A DNA stretch of 64,000 bases from Prevotella intermedia ATCC 25611 = DSM 20706 (GCF_001953955.1 NZ_CP019300.1:1488001-1552000), one strand, 5' to 3'; positions 8,495 to 17,247 are shown, counted from the stretch's first letter. Numbers and translations: made by a program. Notes: generated from the sequence alone by a model not told the origin.

Positions 8495-8599
8495 ATGATA
8501 CCAAAAAGGAAGAGAAATAAAACTATGGGGAAATGCCCTAATAAAGAAAGTGCGCTGTCAGAATTAAAGACAGCGCACTTTATTTTTGAACAATTATGA
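8495..8599 (+). CDS. Possible 34-residue leader peptide overlapping the TonB receptor start
   Basis: An ATG at 8495 opens a 34-codon frame (starting MIPKRKRNKTMGK) whose stop TGA (8597-8599) overlaps the ATG of the receptor gene as ATGA. The frame spans a strong hairpin at 8547-8581, so ribosomes translating it would disturb that hairpin and arrive at the receptor start. No Shine-Dalgarno site is evident, and the peptide resembles no known leader. Translational coupling or attenuation is an inference; the frame may be chance. Confidence 0.3.
   Translation: MIPKRKRNKTMGKCPNKESALSELKTAHFIFEQL
8547..8581 (+). terminator. Terminator-like hairpin in the leader of the TonB receptor gene
   Basis: A perfect 13-bp stem (AAAGTGCGCTGTC with GACAGCGCACTTT), 9-base loop, then ATTTTTG. 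It lies between the promoter at 8427 and the start codon at 8596, so as a terminator it would block the receptor gene unless relieved. This position suggests attenuation. Confidence 0.7.
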
Positions 8600-11031
8600 A
8601 TAATATTCGTTTTTACCACACTTCTATTATGAAAGAGACAAAAGCCAAGAAGAAGCCATCGGCAGGAGTATTAAGGAGAACTGACGTGCGGTTGCACGGC
8701 AAGAGGCTTCGCTTGGTATTGCTTTGCCTGTTGTGCACAATGACAATCTCAGCACAGAAAGCCATCGTATATGGACAGATTACCGACGACAAGACTGGCG
8801 AGCCTATTGCAGGCGCAGGGGTTTCGATAGCAAAAGATGGGAAAGGAACGATTGCTGATGCCAATGGTCGCTACATTCTGAATATTCAAGGACGGCAGCA
8901 AGTGCGGTTGAACTTTCAATATTTGGGCTATAAAACAGAAAGTAGGGAGATAACATTGCACGACAGCATATGTTGCAACATACGCTTGAAACCCGTTGAC
9001 AACGTGCTGGACGAAGTAACAGTAACTACCCGAAGCGAGATGCGGAGGCTAAGAGAGTTTGCCATGCCCATATCTGTTATCGGGCAGCGGCAACTGCAAG
9101 GCACTGCCTCTAATATCAACGACGTGCTCGCTCGTACCGTAGGCGTTACGGTGCGGAACACTGGTGGCATGGGAAGTGCATCGCGCATATCGGTTCGTGG
9201 ATTAGAGGGAAAGCGAATGGGTATGTACATTGACGAGACGCCTATGTCGCAACTCAGCAACTTCGTGGCACTGAACGATATTCCTACAAACATGATTGAA
9301 CGCATAGAAGTATATAAAGGTATCGTCCCTTACAAGTTTGGCGGTTCGGCATTGGGCGGGGCTGTCAATGTTGTAACAAAGGAATATCCCCCCATTTACT
9401 TGGATTTTTCTTACGAAATTGGGTCGTTCAATACTCACCAAGTGTCTTCCGTACTGAAACGAACCGACCGCAAGAGCGGCTTGCAATTCGGTGTTGGCGG
9501 TGTGGTGTCGTATGCCAAGAACAACTATAAAATGACTTTGGCTAATCTTGACGGACGTATCGTTGAACGAGACCACGACCGTTTCAACAAGATAATGGGC
9601 GGAATGTCGGTAAAAGCTACCCAATGGTGGTTCGACGAGATGAAGTGGGAACTCATTCTGATGAAGACTCGACAGGAAATACAGGGCATTGACCTTAACG
9701 TACGAGAAGCTTATAACCATTCAACCAGCTATGTTACAGCATTGACACTGAAACGAAACAACTTCTTTTTAGATGGTTTGGACTTCGATTTCAATGCAGG
9801 CTACATTATCGGCAAGTATGGTTTGTGCGACAAGGCTGAACATCGCTACGACTGGGACGGCAAGGTGCTTCCGCCCGTTTCATCTTTTGGAGGCGAGCAA
9901 AACAACTTTGCATCAGACGGCAACAACCGTTCCAACGAGCTGACGGCAAAGCTCAATATGGGTTATACCATTGATATGCACCACGCATTGAACCTGAACA
10001 TTTACGCAGACCACAACTCCCTACACCCTAACGACTCGCTGATGGACAAGTCGTTGGGCTTCCGTGCCAACTTCCCAAGCAAGATGAAAACGCTGACCGT
10101 AGGACTTTCGTACGACCTAACACTCTTCGACGGACGCTTTCAGAATGCTTTTACATTAAAGGATTTCCTCTTTTCATCTCACTCTCGCAGCATCGACATC
10201 TACTCTGTGAAAGAGCCTCAACCTGTGAAAACCTCCAAAAACTACATTGGATTCAGCAATGCCATGCGCTATAAATTCACAAACGACTTAATGCTGAAGG
10301 CTTCTTTCAACTCGGAAGTACGTATCCCGACAAGCGAAGAACTCATAGGCAACGGTTATTCGATACTCGCCTCGCCAGCATTGAGGCCCGAACGCACATC
10401 AGGAGTAAACCTCGGGCTTCTCTATCGCCACATAAAGGCAGATGGAGGACTTATAGAAGTAGAGCTGAATGGCTTCTACAACCAGCTGGAAGATATGATA
10501 CGCTTCACTCCCGACATGATTCCAACCATGGCACGCTACCGAAACTTCGGCAGTGTACGTACGAAAGGAGTAGAGCTGGAAGCCAAGGGCGACATCTGCC
10601 CGCTACTCTATCTCTACGCAAACGGAACCTATCAAGACCTTCGCGACGTCCGAAAAACAATCCCAGGAACAGAGGTAGAGAACCCTACACGCAACAAGCG
10701 CATTCCCAACGTGCCCTATCTGCTTGCCAACTTCGGTGCCGAACTGCACAAAGAAAACCTCTTTGGTGGCAGCGGACAGAACACACGGCTGCTTTTCGAC
10801 GCTTCGTATATACACCAATACTTTTACGATTTTGAGGTAAGCAAGTACCAAGAACGCAAAATTCCAACCTCAATGACAATGGACGCAGCCTTAGAACACA
10901 GCTTCTGCAACGACCGTTGGACGATTACTTTCAAGGTTAAAAACCTTACCGACCGTCGTATTGTTTCTGAATTAAACCGCCCGTTACCAGGTCGCTACAT
11001 AGGAATAAAGGTGAGATACCTATTTAAATAA
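8596..11031 (+). CDS. TonB-dependent outer-membrane receptor with carboxypeptidase-like domain (XusA-like)
   Basis: Takes up a large ligand across the outer membrane using TonB energy. After a basic N-terminus and a hydrophobic export segment (RLVLLCLLCTMTISAQ, about residues 37-52) comes a carboxypeptidase-regulatory-like domain (ITDDKTGEPIAGAGVSI, to about 130). Then follow the TonB box/plug (AMPISVIGQRQLQGTASNIN, and SRISVRGLEGKRMGMYIDE) and a 22-stranded barrel ending in GRYIGIKVRYLFK. An ATG at 8629 is an alternative start that would shorten the odd leader. The next gene is a DUF4374 lipoprotein, the pairing of XusA and XusB in Bacteroides xenosiderophore uptake. This makes iron-chelate import the best guess, not a proof. 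Confidence 0.9.
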   Translation: MNNIRFYHTSIMKETKAKKKPSAGVLRRTDVRLHGKRLRLVLLCLLCTMTISAQKAIVYGQITDDKTGEPIAGAGVSIAKDGKGTIADANGRYILNIQGRQQVRLNFQYLGYKTESREITLHDSICCNIRLKPVDNVLDEVTVTTRSEMRRLREFAMPISVIGQRQLQGTASNINDVLARTVGVTVRNTGGMGSASRISVRGLEGKRMGMYIDETPMSQLSNFVALNDIPTNMIERIEVYKGIVPYKFGGSALGGAVNVVTKEYPPIYLDFSYEIGSFNTHQVSSVLKRTDRKSGLQFGVGGVVSYAKNNYKMTLANLDGRIVERDHDRFNKIMGGMSVKATQWWFDEMKWELILMKTRQEIQGIDLNVREAYNHSTSYVTALTLKRNNFFLDGLDFDFNAGYIIGKYGLCDKAEHRYDWDGKVLPPVSSFGGEQNNFASDGNNRSNELTAKLNMGYTIDMHHALNLNIYADHNSLHPNDSLMDKSLGFRANFPSKMKTLTVGLSYDLTLFDGRFQNAFTLKDFLFSSHSRSIDIYSVKEPQPVKTSKNYIGFSNAMRYKFTNDLMLKASFNSEVRIPTSEELIGNGYSILASPALRPERTSGVNLGLLYRHIKADGGLIEVELNGFYNQLEDMIRFTPDMIPTMARYRNFGSVRTKGVELEAKGDICPLLYLYANGTYQDLRDVRKTIPGTEVENPTRNKRIPNVPYLLANFGAELHKENLFGGSGQNTRLLFDASYIHQYFYDFEVSKYQERKIPTSMTMDAALEHSFCNDRWTITFKVKNLTDRRIVSELNRPLPGRYIGIKVRYLFK

Positions 11032-11054
11032 TTAATTAATAAACATATAAAACA

Positions 11055-12296
11055 ATGAGAAATTTAAGATTTATCCTTCCAGCCATCGCAATGATGGCAT
11101 TCGTAAGCTCATGCAGCCACAACGACGAACCTACACCAAAACCCGATGAACCAACTGAAAAGGCATTCAAAGGAATTATCTTTGCCGCTGGTATCACCAA
11201 CCCTGAGGGAAACAGTGGCAGCGTTTACATGCAAAATCTCCCCGATATGGTGCCAGGAAACTACGACAACAGCAATGGTATTCCTGTAGGATTCGGTACC
11301 GCTCCGATAGTTTCGAAATCGGGAAACATCTATGTTCTGCCAGACTATATGGGCAATACAAAAGCAGAAATTACACGTTATAGGATATACTCCGACAACA
11401 AATGGCACAAGAAAGGCGCACTGCAGATACCACCAAAGGCAGCTGCATGCTGCGTAACTGAACTGAACAGCGAAAAAGCATACGTCAGTTTGCAGGGTTT
11501 AGGCAGCATAATAGTATTCAATCCTACCACTATGACCCGTATTGCGGAGATTGATTTGAACGGTCTTAAGCAAGCTGACACGAATGTTTCACCTGCATCT
11601 ATGGTCATAAGAGATGGTAAACTGTTCGTCGGTCTCAACCAAATGAACGCACAATATATGCCTGCACGCAACAACATAGAGCTTGCAGTAATAGACACAA
11701 AGACCGATAAGGTGGAGAAACACATCGTCAATACTTCGTTGGAAATGAGCTTTGCCACCCGCCCCATCGACCCAGGCTCTATCTTTATAGACGAAAACAA
11801 CGACATCTATATTAACTGTATCGGTTCATTCGGCTTTATCCCACAATTCCATGGCGGTATTGCACGTATCAAGAACGGAACTACCGAGATAGACCCCGAC
11901 TATTGCATACGCCTCGACCAAGTAGAAGTAGCAGGACTGCCAACGAAGTTTGCCGACTTCTTCTCTACATTCTACTACGCAGGTAACGGAAAGGTCTACA
12001 CCTATGCCAATTCGTTTGCCCTCGACTCAAAGGGTCTTGAAAATCCTTATTTAAGCTTTACCAATATACCCGTTGTAGTTGATTTGAAACAAAAGACAAT
12101 GAGTACTATCAAGGGAATGGAGATTTCCAATCCACAGGGCATCGCTATTGGCAAACACAGAAGCTTGATTGTATTCGGCAGTTCCAATAAGAAAGCTAAC
12201 GGTTTCTATACCTACGACCCTGCAACAATGAAGGTAGAAGGACCAATTATGCAGGTAAAGGGAAATCCAAGTTTCTTCCATAGCTTTGCAGAATAA
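11055..12296 (+). CDS. DUF4374 lipoprotein, putative surface siderophore binder (XusB-like)
   Basis: A 413-residue lipoprotein: signal peptide MRNLRFILPAIAMMAFVSSC with the lipobox cysteine at residue 20, then a short acidic/Pro linker (DEPTPKPDEPTEK), then repeated propeller-like blades (SGNIYVLPD, KAYVSLQGLGSI, GKLFVGLNQ, NDIYINCIG, GKVYTYANS). The DUF4374 family includes XusB of Bacteroides thetaiotaomicron, a surface beta-propeller that binds enterobactin-type siderophores next to the receptor XusA. It lies 23 bases behind the TonB receptor and is surely in the same operon. The third Xus member (a PepSY membrane protein, XusC) is not found in this window. The ligand here is therefore open; haem is an alternative. 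Confidence 0.85.
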   Translation: MRNLRFILPAIAMMAFVSSCSHNDEPTPKPDEPTEKAFKGIIFAAGITNPEGNSGSVYMQNLPDMVPGNYDNSNGIPVGFGTAPIVSKSGNIYVLPDYMGNTKAEITRYRIYSDNKWHKKGALQIPPKAAACCVTELNSEKAYVSLQGLGSIIVFNPTTMTRIAEIDLNGLKQADTNVSPASMVIRDGKLFVGLNQMNAQYMPARNNIELAVIDTKTDKVEKHIVNTSLEMSFATRPIDPGSIFIDENNDIYINCIGSFGFIPQFHGGIARIKNGTTEIDPDYCIRLDQVEVAGLPTKFADFFSTFYYAGNGKVYTYANSFALDSKGLENPYLSFTNIPVVVDLKQKTMSTIKGMEISNPQGIAIGKHRSLIVFGSSNKKANGFYTYDPATMKVEGPIMQVKGNPSFFHSFAE

Positions 12297-12337
12297 GACA
12301 ATCAATCGTGCCTACTATTTACTAAAAGCTACTGTCT

Positions 12338-12955
12338 ATGCAAATACAGAAAGACGAGATACGCAACCGGATACTCATCGTTGCAAGCAACGAGTTTATG
12401 AAGAACGGTGTGAAGCATACGTCCATAAAGACTATTGCCGACAAAGCTGGGGTAGCAGTAGGCAATGTATATAATTACTACAAGAGCAAGGACGACTTAC
12501 TGAAGGCTGTCCTTGCTCCTCTTTTCAAGGCTTTCAAGGATTATCGCAGCAAAACTGGCGGCGAAGAATATATAACGCTCGACATATTTCACCATGAATT
12601 CTACTATGAGATGATGCGCGAACAGGTGGCATCGCTGATTGTTCCCTTTCGGAAAGAGTTGCGTTTGCTTATATTCGAAACTGCTGGCACATCGTTGGAG
12701 AACTATTTCGACCAACTATTGGAAGCGACATATACCGACGGAATAACTTATCTCGCCCGTATAAAAAGCCTGTTTCCACATATCAATTCAGACATTTCTC
12801 CACACTTCACCCGCATTCTCTGTGATTTGTGGGCAGGTGTAATTAGATATATCGTTACCCACGACAACCTAAGCGAGACTGAAATAAACCAAATCATTAC
12901 CGATTATATACATTTTACCTTTGGCGGCTGGCGCGAACTGATGGGTATTGAATAA
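12338..12955 (+). CDS. TetR/AcrR-family transcriptional regulator
   Basis: A 205-residue regulator with the N-terminal TetR helix-turn-helix (IRNRILIVASNEFMKNGVKH, then TSIKTIADKAGVAVGNVYNYY, residues 8-52) and an alpha-helical ligand-binding C-terminal part of unknown specificity. It begins 41 bases after the DUF4374 gene on the same strand, so it is probably transcribed with the receptor operon and may regulate it. TetR proteins usually bind palindromes near their own operon; I do not see a clear operator in the receptor promoter region, though the phased TACACGTA array upstream is a candidate site for some regulator. Confidence 0.92.
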   Translation: MQIQKDEIRNRILIVASNEFMKNGVKHTSIKTIADKAGVAVGNVYNYYKSKDDLLKAVLAPLFKAFKDYRSKTGGEEYITLDIFHHEFYYEMMREQVASLIVPFRKELRLLIFETAGTSLENYFDQLLEATYTDGITYLARIKSLFPHINSDISPHFTRILCDLWAGVIRYIVTHDNLSETEINQIITDYIHFTFGGWRELMGIE

Positions 12956-13052
12956 AGGTAAATGAAAACTACGGAAACCTTTTGGGCAAGTCTTAACACT
13001 CTGCTGATAGAACAACATACAAGAGAAATAAAGAAGGATAAACGCCTTTGTC

Positions 13053-13239
13053 TTGTAAAGATATTTCTACTAAAAAATGATAATTTCGATTTGGCGTTGC
13101 GAAAGCGGCTGTTTTGCACGGTAAAAGCGGCTGCTTTGCGTTGCAAAACAGCCGCTTTTGGAATACAAAACAATAGGTTTTCTAATACATTGATAACAAG
13201 AATGTTATGGCAAACAACCTGAACAGAAAAATATTTACA
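13053..13239 (-). repeat. 188-bp palindromic repeat, copy B (middle segment inverted)
   Basis: Same element as copy A in the opposite orientation, with units starting at 13101, 13123, 13145 and 13167 (22-bp pitch). It is the only copy in which the linker ACGGT lies on the far side of the middle unit, away from the AAAACCTATTG unit, and in which outer and middle arms both carry GCGGCT. The middle segment is thus inverted relative to the other eight copies. It lies between tetR and the terminator of ribE. Confidence 0.95.
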
Positions 13240-13318
13240 TATTTTTGCTTGCAGATTTATTAGTTATACATAAGAAAAAGGTACAATACCCCCATAAGAA
13301 AACATAGCTTGCATATTA

Positions 13319-13354
13319 AAAAACCTATGTTCTTAAATTTCAGAACATAGGTTT
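13319..13354. terminator. Bidirectional terminator between tetR and ribE
   Basis: A perfect 14-bp stem (AAAACCTATGTTCT with AGAACATAGGTTTT) with an 8-base loop. It is followed by T-rich sequence on the plus strand and by A/T on the minus strand, 17 bases past the ribE stop. Confidence 0.85.
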
Positions 13355-13371
13355 TTACTTTTACGAAATGT

Positions 13372-13977
13372 CTACTTTGACAAGCTATTGAGCCTTGCTA
13401 TATACTTGCCAAGTATGTCGAACTCGAGATTTACAACCGAGCCTACTTGTATATCGGCAAAGTTTGTATTTTCAAGCGTGTAAGGAATAATTGCCACTTT
13501 GAAAGTATTGGCAGTAGGTTCGCACACCGTCAGCGATACGCCATTGACTGTAACCGAGCCTTTATCCACTGTAAAGTAGCCTCGCTGTGCCATTTCCACA
13601 TCGTCTTTGTACTCAAAGGTGAAATAGGTACTGCCATTTGCATTTTCCATAGCAACGCAACGGGCAGTTTCATCTACGTGTCCTTGAACGATATGACCGT
13701 CTAAACGACCATTCATCAGCATAGAGCGTTCCACGTTTACACGGTCGCCCACTTTCAGCAAACCAAGGTTCGACCTGTCCAAAGTTTCTTTCATAGCGGT
13801 TACGGTATAAGTTTCACCTTGCAGATGAACTACCGTGAGGCACACGCCATTGTGCGCAATGCTTTGGTCTATCTTCAATTCGCTTGTAAACGAACACTTT
13901 AAAACGAAGTCTATATTTTCTTGATAACGTTCAATGGCAACTACTTGTGCCATTTCTTCTACAATTCCAGAGAACAT
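13372..13977 (-). CDS. ribE: Riboflavin synthase (alpha chain)
   Basis: Dismutates two 6,7-dimethyl-8-ribityllumazine molecules to riboflavin. The 201 residues form the usual two homologous six-stranded barrels. The first starts MFSGIVEEMAQVV and contains NGVCLTVV; the second contains VQGHVDETARC, then VDKGSVTVNGVSLTV. Length is normal. No other riboflavin gene lies next to it. Just upstream, in the same direction, is a structured RNA with its own promoter and terminator (14028-14296). If that terminator leaks or is regulated the RNA would act as the ribE leader, but it does not show the conserved FMN-riboswitch sequence. Confidence 0.96.
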   Translation of the reverse strand: MFSGIVEEMAQVVAIERYQENIDFVLKCSFTSELKIDQSIAHNGVCLTVVHLQGETYTVTAMKETLDRSNLGLLKVGDRVNVERSMLMNGRLDGHIVQGHVDETARCVAMENANGSTYFTFEYKDDVEMAQRGYFTVDKGSVTVNGVSLTVCEPTANTFKVAIIPYTLENTNFADIQVGSVVNLEFDILGKYIARLNSLSK

Positions 13978-14027
13978 AATTCCTTTTTATTAAAAACTTT
14001 ATTAAACTTATAGGAATGCCTTTACTT

Positions 14028-14296
14028 ACAAAAAAGAAGGTGGAACTCCTTTGGAACTCCACCTTTTTGTAGTCCTCGTCTTGAGAGGATTTGAGAAAGC
14101 CGCATCGATGATGTGATGAAAAGTCCGAGTATCTATGATAAGAGAGCTCTCTGCTTTTGTAATCCACCGACCCTAAGGTTTAGTCGCTGAAATGCGTTTT
14201 ATGTGGCCCGCCATTGTCAAGAGAAGTCTTCTCGGTTTTCAGATTTATTTGATGACTATCCCAATCGAATCGATACGACTATAGCTTTTCCTTTCT
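14028..14296 (-). ncRNA. Structured ncRNA candidate (about 265 nt), 6S-like or ribE leader
   Basis: A 363-bp gap between lpdA and ribE holds a complete non-coding transcription unit on the minus strand: a consensus promoter (14302-14332), about 265 nt without a plausible ORF, and a terminator (14037-14065). The ends pair over a long range: 14269-14277 with 14101-14109 (nine pairs, one G-U) and 14284-14288 with 14096-14100, enclosing about 160 nt with small hairpins. A separate hairpin is at 14073-14089 (TCCTC and GAGGA). A long closing stem around a large open domain resembles 6S RNA in outline, but I cannot assign a family. An alternative is a regulatory leader of ribE. Confidence 0.6.
14037..14065 (-). 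terminator. Terminator of the ncRNA candidate
   Basis: AAGGTGGA pairs with TCCACCTT (8 bp) with an inner 3-bp stem, and on the minus strand the hairpin runs into CTTTTTTG. It lies 60 bases before the ribE start. Confidence 0.85.
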
Positions 14297-14301
14297 AAGT
14301 A

Positions 14302-14332
14302 CAAAGGTAGTACTTTTTTTCAATGTACCAAA
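14302..14332 (-). promoter_or_regulatory. Promoter of the ncRNA candidate
   Basis: On the minus strand TTTG (14329-14332), a 19-base spacer and TACCTTTG (14302-14309) give a near-perfect Bacteroidota promoter. It starts 9 bases past the lpdA stop, so transcription restarts here after the gcv operon. Confidence 0.85.
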
Positions 14333-14340
14333 TATTTGCA

Positions 14341-15699
14341 CTAAATTATTGTTTCATAAAGCACCTCGCCAATGGTTGGGTGTATATGAATCATATCGGC
14401 AAGGTCGGCAAGTGTTGCATCGTTGTTCATAAGAACAGCTACCTCTTGCGTGATGTCGGCAGAATGGGCACCAAAGACGTGGCAACCAAGTATTTTTCCA
14501 TTCTCGTCTGCCATTACCTTCACCATACCTTCGGTTTCTTCCATTGCCAATGCCTTACCATTAGAGCGGTAGAAGCCTTTCTTGACGGTGTAGCTTATGC
14601 CCTCTTTCTTACAAACATCTTCCGATAGTCCTACCGAACCTGCTTCAGGATAGGTAAATACTGCCGCTGGCATAATGTCGAAGCGTATCTTATCCTCTTT
14701 TCCAAGTATGCGATTAATAACGTGTGTGCCTTGGAAACTTGCAGCATGGGCAAGCATCTGCTTACCATTAACATCGCCAACGGCATAAACACCGGGAACA
14801 TTGGTTTCGTAATGCTCGTTGGTTTCAATGCCTTGCTTAGCACAGTTAATGCCTGCTGCTTCAAGTCCGAGTCCTTCAACGTTGGCAGCACGTCCTGTTG
14901 CAACAAGCACAACATCGGCAACTACTTGCTTTTCTTGTCCCTTTTGTTCAAAAGTAACAATCGCTTGCTTCTTGTCGTCGGTGGCAACGATGCTCTTGAC
15001 GCCGCTATTCATATTGAAATTAATGCCTCGTTTCTCCAATGTCTTGCGCAAACGCTTTGCAATATCAGAGTCGATAGTAGGCAAACATTCTTTTAAGAAC
15101 TCAATAACTGTAACCGAACTGCCGAAGGTTTCAAAAGCAGAAGCCAATTCAAGTCCGATAACACCTGCACCAATGATTGCCATTGTTTGTGGCACATGGT
15201 CTATATCGAGCAACTCGGTAGAAGTCATAACCTTGTCTTTCAAAGGCTCACCTTCAGGGGTATCGAAAGCAGGAATAAATGGAAGCAGACGAGCGTGCGA
15301 ACCTGTGGCGATAATAATATTATCGGCTGTCATCTGTGTGCCGTTCACTTCGATTACTTTCTTATCCACAAACTTTGCTTCACCTTCTATATAGGTGATG
15401 CCTGGCATTGACATCAAACCCTTTACGCCTTCACGAAGTTGAGCGATAACATTGTTCTTACGTTCTTGTATACGAGCGAAATTAACACTGCCACCACCCA
15501 CGCAAGACAACAGAGGGTTACGATAGAGGTCGGCATCGTGAGCAAAGCTCTTTGTCGGTATACAACCCTCGTTCAGACACGTACCTCCTGGATTTCGTTT
15601 CTCGATGATGGTAACCTTGAGGCCATCTTTTGCCGCATGCACGGCTGTATGATAGCCTCCAGGTCCAGCACCGATTATAATTAAATCGGTCTTTTCCAT
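14341..15699 (-). CDS. lpdA: Dihydrolipoyl dehydrogenase (E3 / L-protein)
   Basis: Re-oxidises dihydrolipoamide, passing electrons through FAD and a redox disulfide to NAD+. The 452-residue protein starts with the FAD motif IIGAGPGGYHTAVHA, then the active disulfide GGTCLNEGCIPTKS (residues 37-50). It has the NAD motif MAIIGAGVIGLELASAFE near 175 and the C-terminal dimer-interface His-Pro (IHIHPTIGEVLYE). It is the last gene of gcvT-gcvH-gcvPA-gcvPB-lpdA, 20 bases after gcvPB, so here it serves as the L-protein of glycine cleavage. It may also serve other lipoyl complexes. Confidence 0.97.
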   Translation of the reverse strand: MEKTDLIIIGAGPGGYHTAVHAAKDGLKVTIIEKRNPGGTCLNEGCIPTKSFAHDADLYRNPLLSCVGGGSVNFARIQERKNNVIAQLREGVKGLMSMPGITYIEGEAKFVDKKVIEVNGTQMTADNIIIATGSHARLLPFIPAFDTPEGEPLKDKVMTSTELLDIDHVPQTMAIIGAGVIGLELASAFETFGSSVTVIEFLKECLPTIDSDIAKRLRKTLEKRGINFNMNSGVKSIVATDDKKQAIVTFEQKGQEKQVVADVVLVATGRAANVEGLGLEAAGINCAKQGIETNEHYETNVPGVYAVGDVNGKQMLAHAASFQGTHVINRILGKEDKIRFDIMPAAVFTYPEAGSVGLSEDVCKKEGISYTVKKGFYRSNGKALAMEETEGMVKVMADENGKILGCHVFGAHSADITQEVAVLMNNDATLADLADMIHIHPTIGEVLYETII

Positions 15700-15719
15700 A
15701 ATATAAAATCTCTATAAGA

Positions 15720-17198
15720 TTACTGTTTCATCATTGCCTGACGGTAGTTAAGGATAGGCTCTTTTGCAGCCAGCACATCATCAACACGACCGATAGGTGT
15801 ATTGTGTGGTGCTTCCAAAACTTCTTGTGGAGTTTCGCGAGCTTCACGTGCGATGGTGTGCATAATATCTATGAAACCATCAAGCGTTTTCTTGCTCTCG
15901 TTTTCGGTAGGCTCAATCATCATTGCTTCGTGGAAGAGCAATGGGAAATAGATAGTTGGAGCGTGGTAGCCATAGTCGAGCAAACGTTTTGCAACGTCCA
16001 TCGTGGTAACACCTGTACTCTTATCTTTGAGTCCGTCGAATACAAATTCGTGCATGCAAATGCCTTCGATTGGCAGCTCGTAGTCGTCCTTCAAGCATTC
16101 TTTAATATAGTTTGCATTGAGTGTTGCGTAAGGACCTATCATCTTCAAGTTCTCCTTGCCCAGTGTCAAGATGTAAGTATAAGCACGCAAAGACACAAGG
16201 AAGTTGCCCATAAACTGTCCAACGTGCATATTGTTAAGGTTGTATTCAGCAGTTGTTTCTGGCAAATCAAGACCGAAACCTGCATCTGTTTTCACAACGT
16301 GTGGCTTTGGCAAGAACTCTACAAGATCTGCTCTTACACCAACAGGACCGCCACCAGGACCGCCACCGCCGTGAGGAGTAGAGAAGGTCTTGTGGATATT
16401 GATGTGCATTACATCAAATCCCATATCGCCAGGACGTGCAACACCCAACAGTGGGTTAAGGTTTGCTCCATCGTAATACATCAAACCGCCACACTCGTGA
16501 ACCATTTTGGCAATCTCGGGAATATTTTTTTCAAACAAACCGAGTGTGTTAGGATTGGTCATCATCATACCTGCTATATCGTCGCCGAGCAATGGCTTTA
16601 AGTCTTCAACGTCTACAAGACCGTCCACAGTGCTCTTAACTTCTACTATATCAAGACCACAAACTGCTGCCGAAGCTGGGTTTGTACCGTGTGCAGAGTC
16701 AGGAATAATAATCTTCTTACGCTTCATATCGCCACGCTTTTCGTGGTAAGAACGGATAATCATAAGACCTGTAAGCTCTCCTTGTGCACCTGCAAATGGA
16801 TTTACCGTAAAGTCTGCAAGACCAGAAATGTTTGAAAGAACATTTGCCAAACCATAATTAACCTCTAATGCACCTTGCACTGTGCTGATAGGCTGCATTG
16901 GGTGAATGCCTGTAAAACCAGGCATAGCAGCTACTTCTTCATTGATGGTAGGATTGTACTTCATTGTACAAGAGCCCAACGGATAGAAACCATTGTCTAC
17001 ACCGAAGTTATTTCCGCTATGGTTTGTATAGTGGCGCACAACTGTGAGTTCATCGCACTCAGGAAGTTCTGCGTCTTTTTCACGTTTCAAATTGCTTGGA
17101 AGCTCGTAGCTTCCAAATTCGTTTTTAGGTAGGCTATAAGCTTTGCAACCCGGTTGAGAAAGCTCAAATATTAAATTGCCATATAATCTATTGTTCAT
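15720..17198 (-). CDS. gcvPB: Glycine dehydrogenase (decarboxylating) subunit 2
   Basis: The pyridoxal-phosphate-bearing half of the split P-protein: it decarboxylates glycine and hands the aminomethyl group to the lipoyl arm of GcvH. In 492 residues one sees the conserved SCTMKYNP near residue 77, SAHGTNPASA (168-177) and the PLP lysine in INIHKTFSTPHGGGGPGGG (Lys270), followed by the glycine-rich loop. It works as a heterotetramer with GcvPA. It lies 49 bases behind gcvPA in the gcv operon. Confidence 0.97.
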   Translation of the reverse strand: MNNRLYGNLIFELSQPGCKAYSLPKNEFGSYELPSNLKREKDAELPECDELTVVRHYTNHSGNNFGVDNGFYPLGSCTMKYNPTINEEVAAMPGFTGIHPMQPISTVQGALEVNYGLANVLSNISGLADFTVNPFAGAQGELTGLMIIRSYHEKRGDMKRKKIIIPDSAHGTNPASAAVCGLDIVEVKSTVDGLVDVEDLKPLLGDDIAGMMMTNPNTLGLFEKNIPEIAKMVHECGGLMYYDGANLNPLLGVARPGDMGFDVMHINIHKTFSTPHGGGGPGGGPVGVRADLVEFLPKPHVVKTDAGFGLDLPETTAEYNLNNMHVGQFMGNFLVSLRAYTYILTLGKENLKMIGPYATLNANYIKECLKDDYELPIEGICMHEFVFDGLKDKSTGVTTMDVAKRLLDYGYHAPTIYFPLLFHEAMMIEPTENESKKTLDGFIDIMHTIAREARETPQEVLEAPHNTPIGRVDDVLAAKEPILNYRQAMMKQ

Positions 17199-17247
17199 TT
17201 CTTCAATAATTTAAGTGTTTGTAAAACTTTGCTTAAAGTTCATTAGG

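Noticed and set aside
13978..14300. FMN riboswitch before ribE
   Set aside because: The region is structured and ends in a terminator, but the strongly conserved FMN-aptamer segments are not present.
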